This document shows positions 4,318-5,340 of a DNA stretch of 5,340 bases, piece by piece; the first letter of the stretch is position 1; the number at the start of each line of letters is the position of its first letter. Source of the stretch: Lysobacteraceae bacterium (GTDB lineage: Bacteria; Pseudomonadota; Gammaproteobacteria; Xanthomonadales; Xanthomonadaceae); NCBI GenBank assembly GCA_017990865.1, contig JAGNNB010000240.1, positions 1-5,340 on the forward strand. Reading direction: 5' to 3'. Below the pieces are notes generated by a model. That model was given only the letters and a program-made list of their open reading frames with translations. It made no database searches and was not told the DNA's origin. The position numbers were made by a program, and so were the translations under genes.

Positions 4318-5340
4318 ACGCGATATCGTCATCGATCCCCGCGACGTTGCGCTGGCCTGCGCTCGACGCGGCCGCGCGAACCGAGACTCTGCGTCGCCCG
4401 ACGCAGGAAACGGCGGCTGATGTGCGCGAGCGCGTCGCGGCGATCGTCGATACCGTGCGCGTACGCGGCGATGCCGCCTTGCTCGATTACGCGAAGCGCT
4501 TCGATCGCGCCGAAATGACAGCCGACATGTTGGAAGTTTCCGAATCGGAATTCGACGCCGGCGAAGCGATGCTCGACCCGACGCTGAAGGCCGCGATCCG
4601 CGAATCGGCCGCGCGCATCGACGCCTTTCATCGCGACAGCGGTCTGCGCGAGTATGCGGTGCGTACCGCGCCCGGCGTGGAATGTCGCCGCATCGTGCGC
4701 GCCATCGGACGCGTCGGCCTGTACATTCCAGCGGGCAGCGCACCATTGCCTTCGACCATGCTGATGTTGGGCGTGCCCGCGCGCTTGGCGAACTGCGGCG
4801 AGATCGTCGTGTGTACGCCGCCGCGTACGGACGGCAGCGCCGATCCGGCGGTGTTGTTCGCCGCGCGCGTCGCCGTCGGCGATGCGGCGTCGTGTCTGCG
4901 CGTGTTCAAAACCGGCGGCGCGCAGGCGATCGCGGCGATGGCGTACGGCACCGAGCGCATTCCCGCATGCGACAAACTGTTCGGTCCCGGTAACGCGTGG
5001 GTGACCGAAGCCAAACGTCTCGTCTCGATGGTCGAAGGCGGTCCGGCGATCGACATGCCCGCCGGCCCGTCCGAAGTATTGATCGTCGCGGATGCCGGCG
5101 CGAATCCAGCCTATGTCGCCGCGGATTTGCTGTCGCAGGCCGAGCACGGTCCCGACTCGCAAGTGCTGCTGCTCAGCGACGCGCCATCGCTGTTGGACGC
5201 GGTGCGCGCATGCCTCGACGAGCAACTGCCGCGATTGCCGCGGGCCGAGATCGCGCGTGCCGCGCTGTCGCGGTCGCGATTGATCGAAACCGCATCGATC
5301 GAGGAAGCGCTCGCGATCTCCAACCGCTATGCGCCCGAGC
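4314..5340 (+). CDS. hisD: Histidinol dehydrogenase (HisD), partial at C-terminus
   Basis: HisD oxidises L-histidinol to L-histidine in two NAD-dependent steps, the end of the pathway. The ATG at 4314 overlaps the hisG stop (ATGA), with GGAG 11 bases upstream, so translation is probably coupled. About 342 of the expected 430 or so residues are present; the frame is open to the right edge. Conserved parts: [15 protein letters not shown] near the N-terminus; the NAD-binding region [19 protein letters not shown] beginning at Gly135, with Tyr137; [28 protein letters not shown] from Phe223; and [22 protein letters not shown] carries Gln275 and His278, which correspond to the zinc ligands Gln259 and His262 of the E. 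coli enzyme. The catalytic Glu-His pair may lie just at or beyond the edge. The rest of the his operon should follow to the right. Confidence 0.97.
   Translation, partial: MNAISSSIPATLRWPALDAAARTETLRRPTQETAADVRERVAAIVDTVRVRGDAALLDYAKRFDRAEMTADMLEVSESEFDAGEAMLDPTLKAAIRESAARIDAFHRDSGLREYAVRTAPGVECRRIVRAIGRVGLYIPAGSAPLPSTMLMLGVPARLANCGEIVVCTPPRTDGSADPAVLFAARVAVGDAASCLRVFKTGGAQAIAAMAYGTERIPACDKLFGPGNAWVTEAKRLVSMVEGGPAIDMPAGPSEVLIVADAGANPAYVAADLLSQAEHGPDSQVLLLSDAPSLLDAVRACLDEQLPRLPRAEIARAALSRSRLIETASIEEALAISNRYAPE

Noticed and set aside
4147..5225. Minus-strand frames of 199 and 298 codons over hisG and hisD.
   Set aside because: They are antisense shadows of intact, clearly conserved hisG and hisD, with no family features.

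Overview
The window is GC-rich and looks like a gammaproteobacterium of the Xanthomonadales/Lysobacterales. I infer this from the order of a TrpR-like (YerC/YecD-type) regulator, hisG and hisD, from how closely the HisG and regulator sequences resemble those I remember from Xanthomonas, and from codon use. The assignment comes from recall, not from a search.

The left part (positions 1 to about 2850, all minus strand) is a compact ribosomally synthesised and post-translationally modified peptide (RiPP) locus. Read in transcription order from right to left, it holds three small paralogous precursor peptides of 63, 65 and 62 residues (2680-2489, 2199-2002, 1740-1552). Next comes an MvdC/MvdD-like ATP-grasp peptide ligase (1418-387). 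A serine protease of the ClpP/SppA-like SDH type follows, starting at 400, overlapping the ligase end and running off the left edge. Each precursor gene is a self-contained cassette. It has a TTGAC -35-like box, a palindrome GCAT-N7-ATGC (or a near copy) where the -10 should lie, a 67-74 base untranslated leader, a Shine-Dalgarno sequence and a stem-loop after the stop codon. The peptides share the leader motif FAF[RK]LA at residues 8-13, the block KWQ...AGCT, and the C-terminal motif D-x-G-[VI]-x-C. This suggests a graspetide-like family (ATP-grasp-made ester/amide cross-links), but the core is unlike microviridin and has two invariant cysteines.

The right part (about 2911-5340, plus strand) is the start of a histidine biosynthesis operon. 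It has a promoter with two overlapping perfect inverted repeats (2934-2956), then a TrpR-family regulator (3056-3379), hisG (3391-4317) and the first 80% or so of hisD (from 4314). hisG and hisD overlap by ATGA. The regulator probably binds the inverted repeats and controls its own operon.

The likely working model for the left part is that the three peptides are made in large amounts from their own promoters. The ligase, expressed at a lower level by read-through, recognises the FAF[RK]LA leader and cross-links the core. The protease may remove the leader or have an accessory role. No transporter is visible; if one belongs to this locus it lies beyond the left edge.
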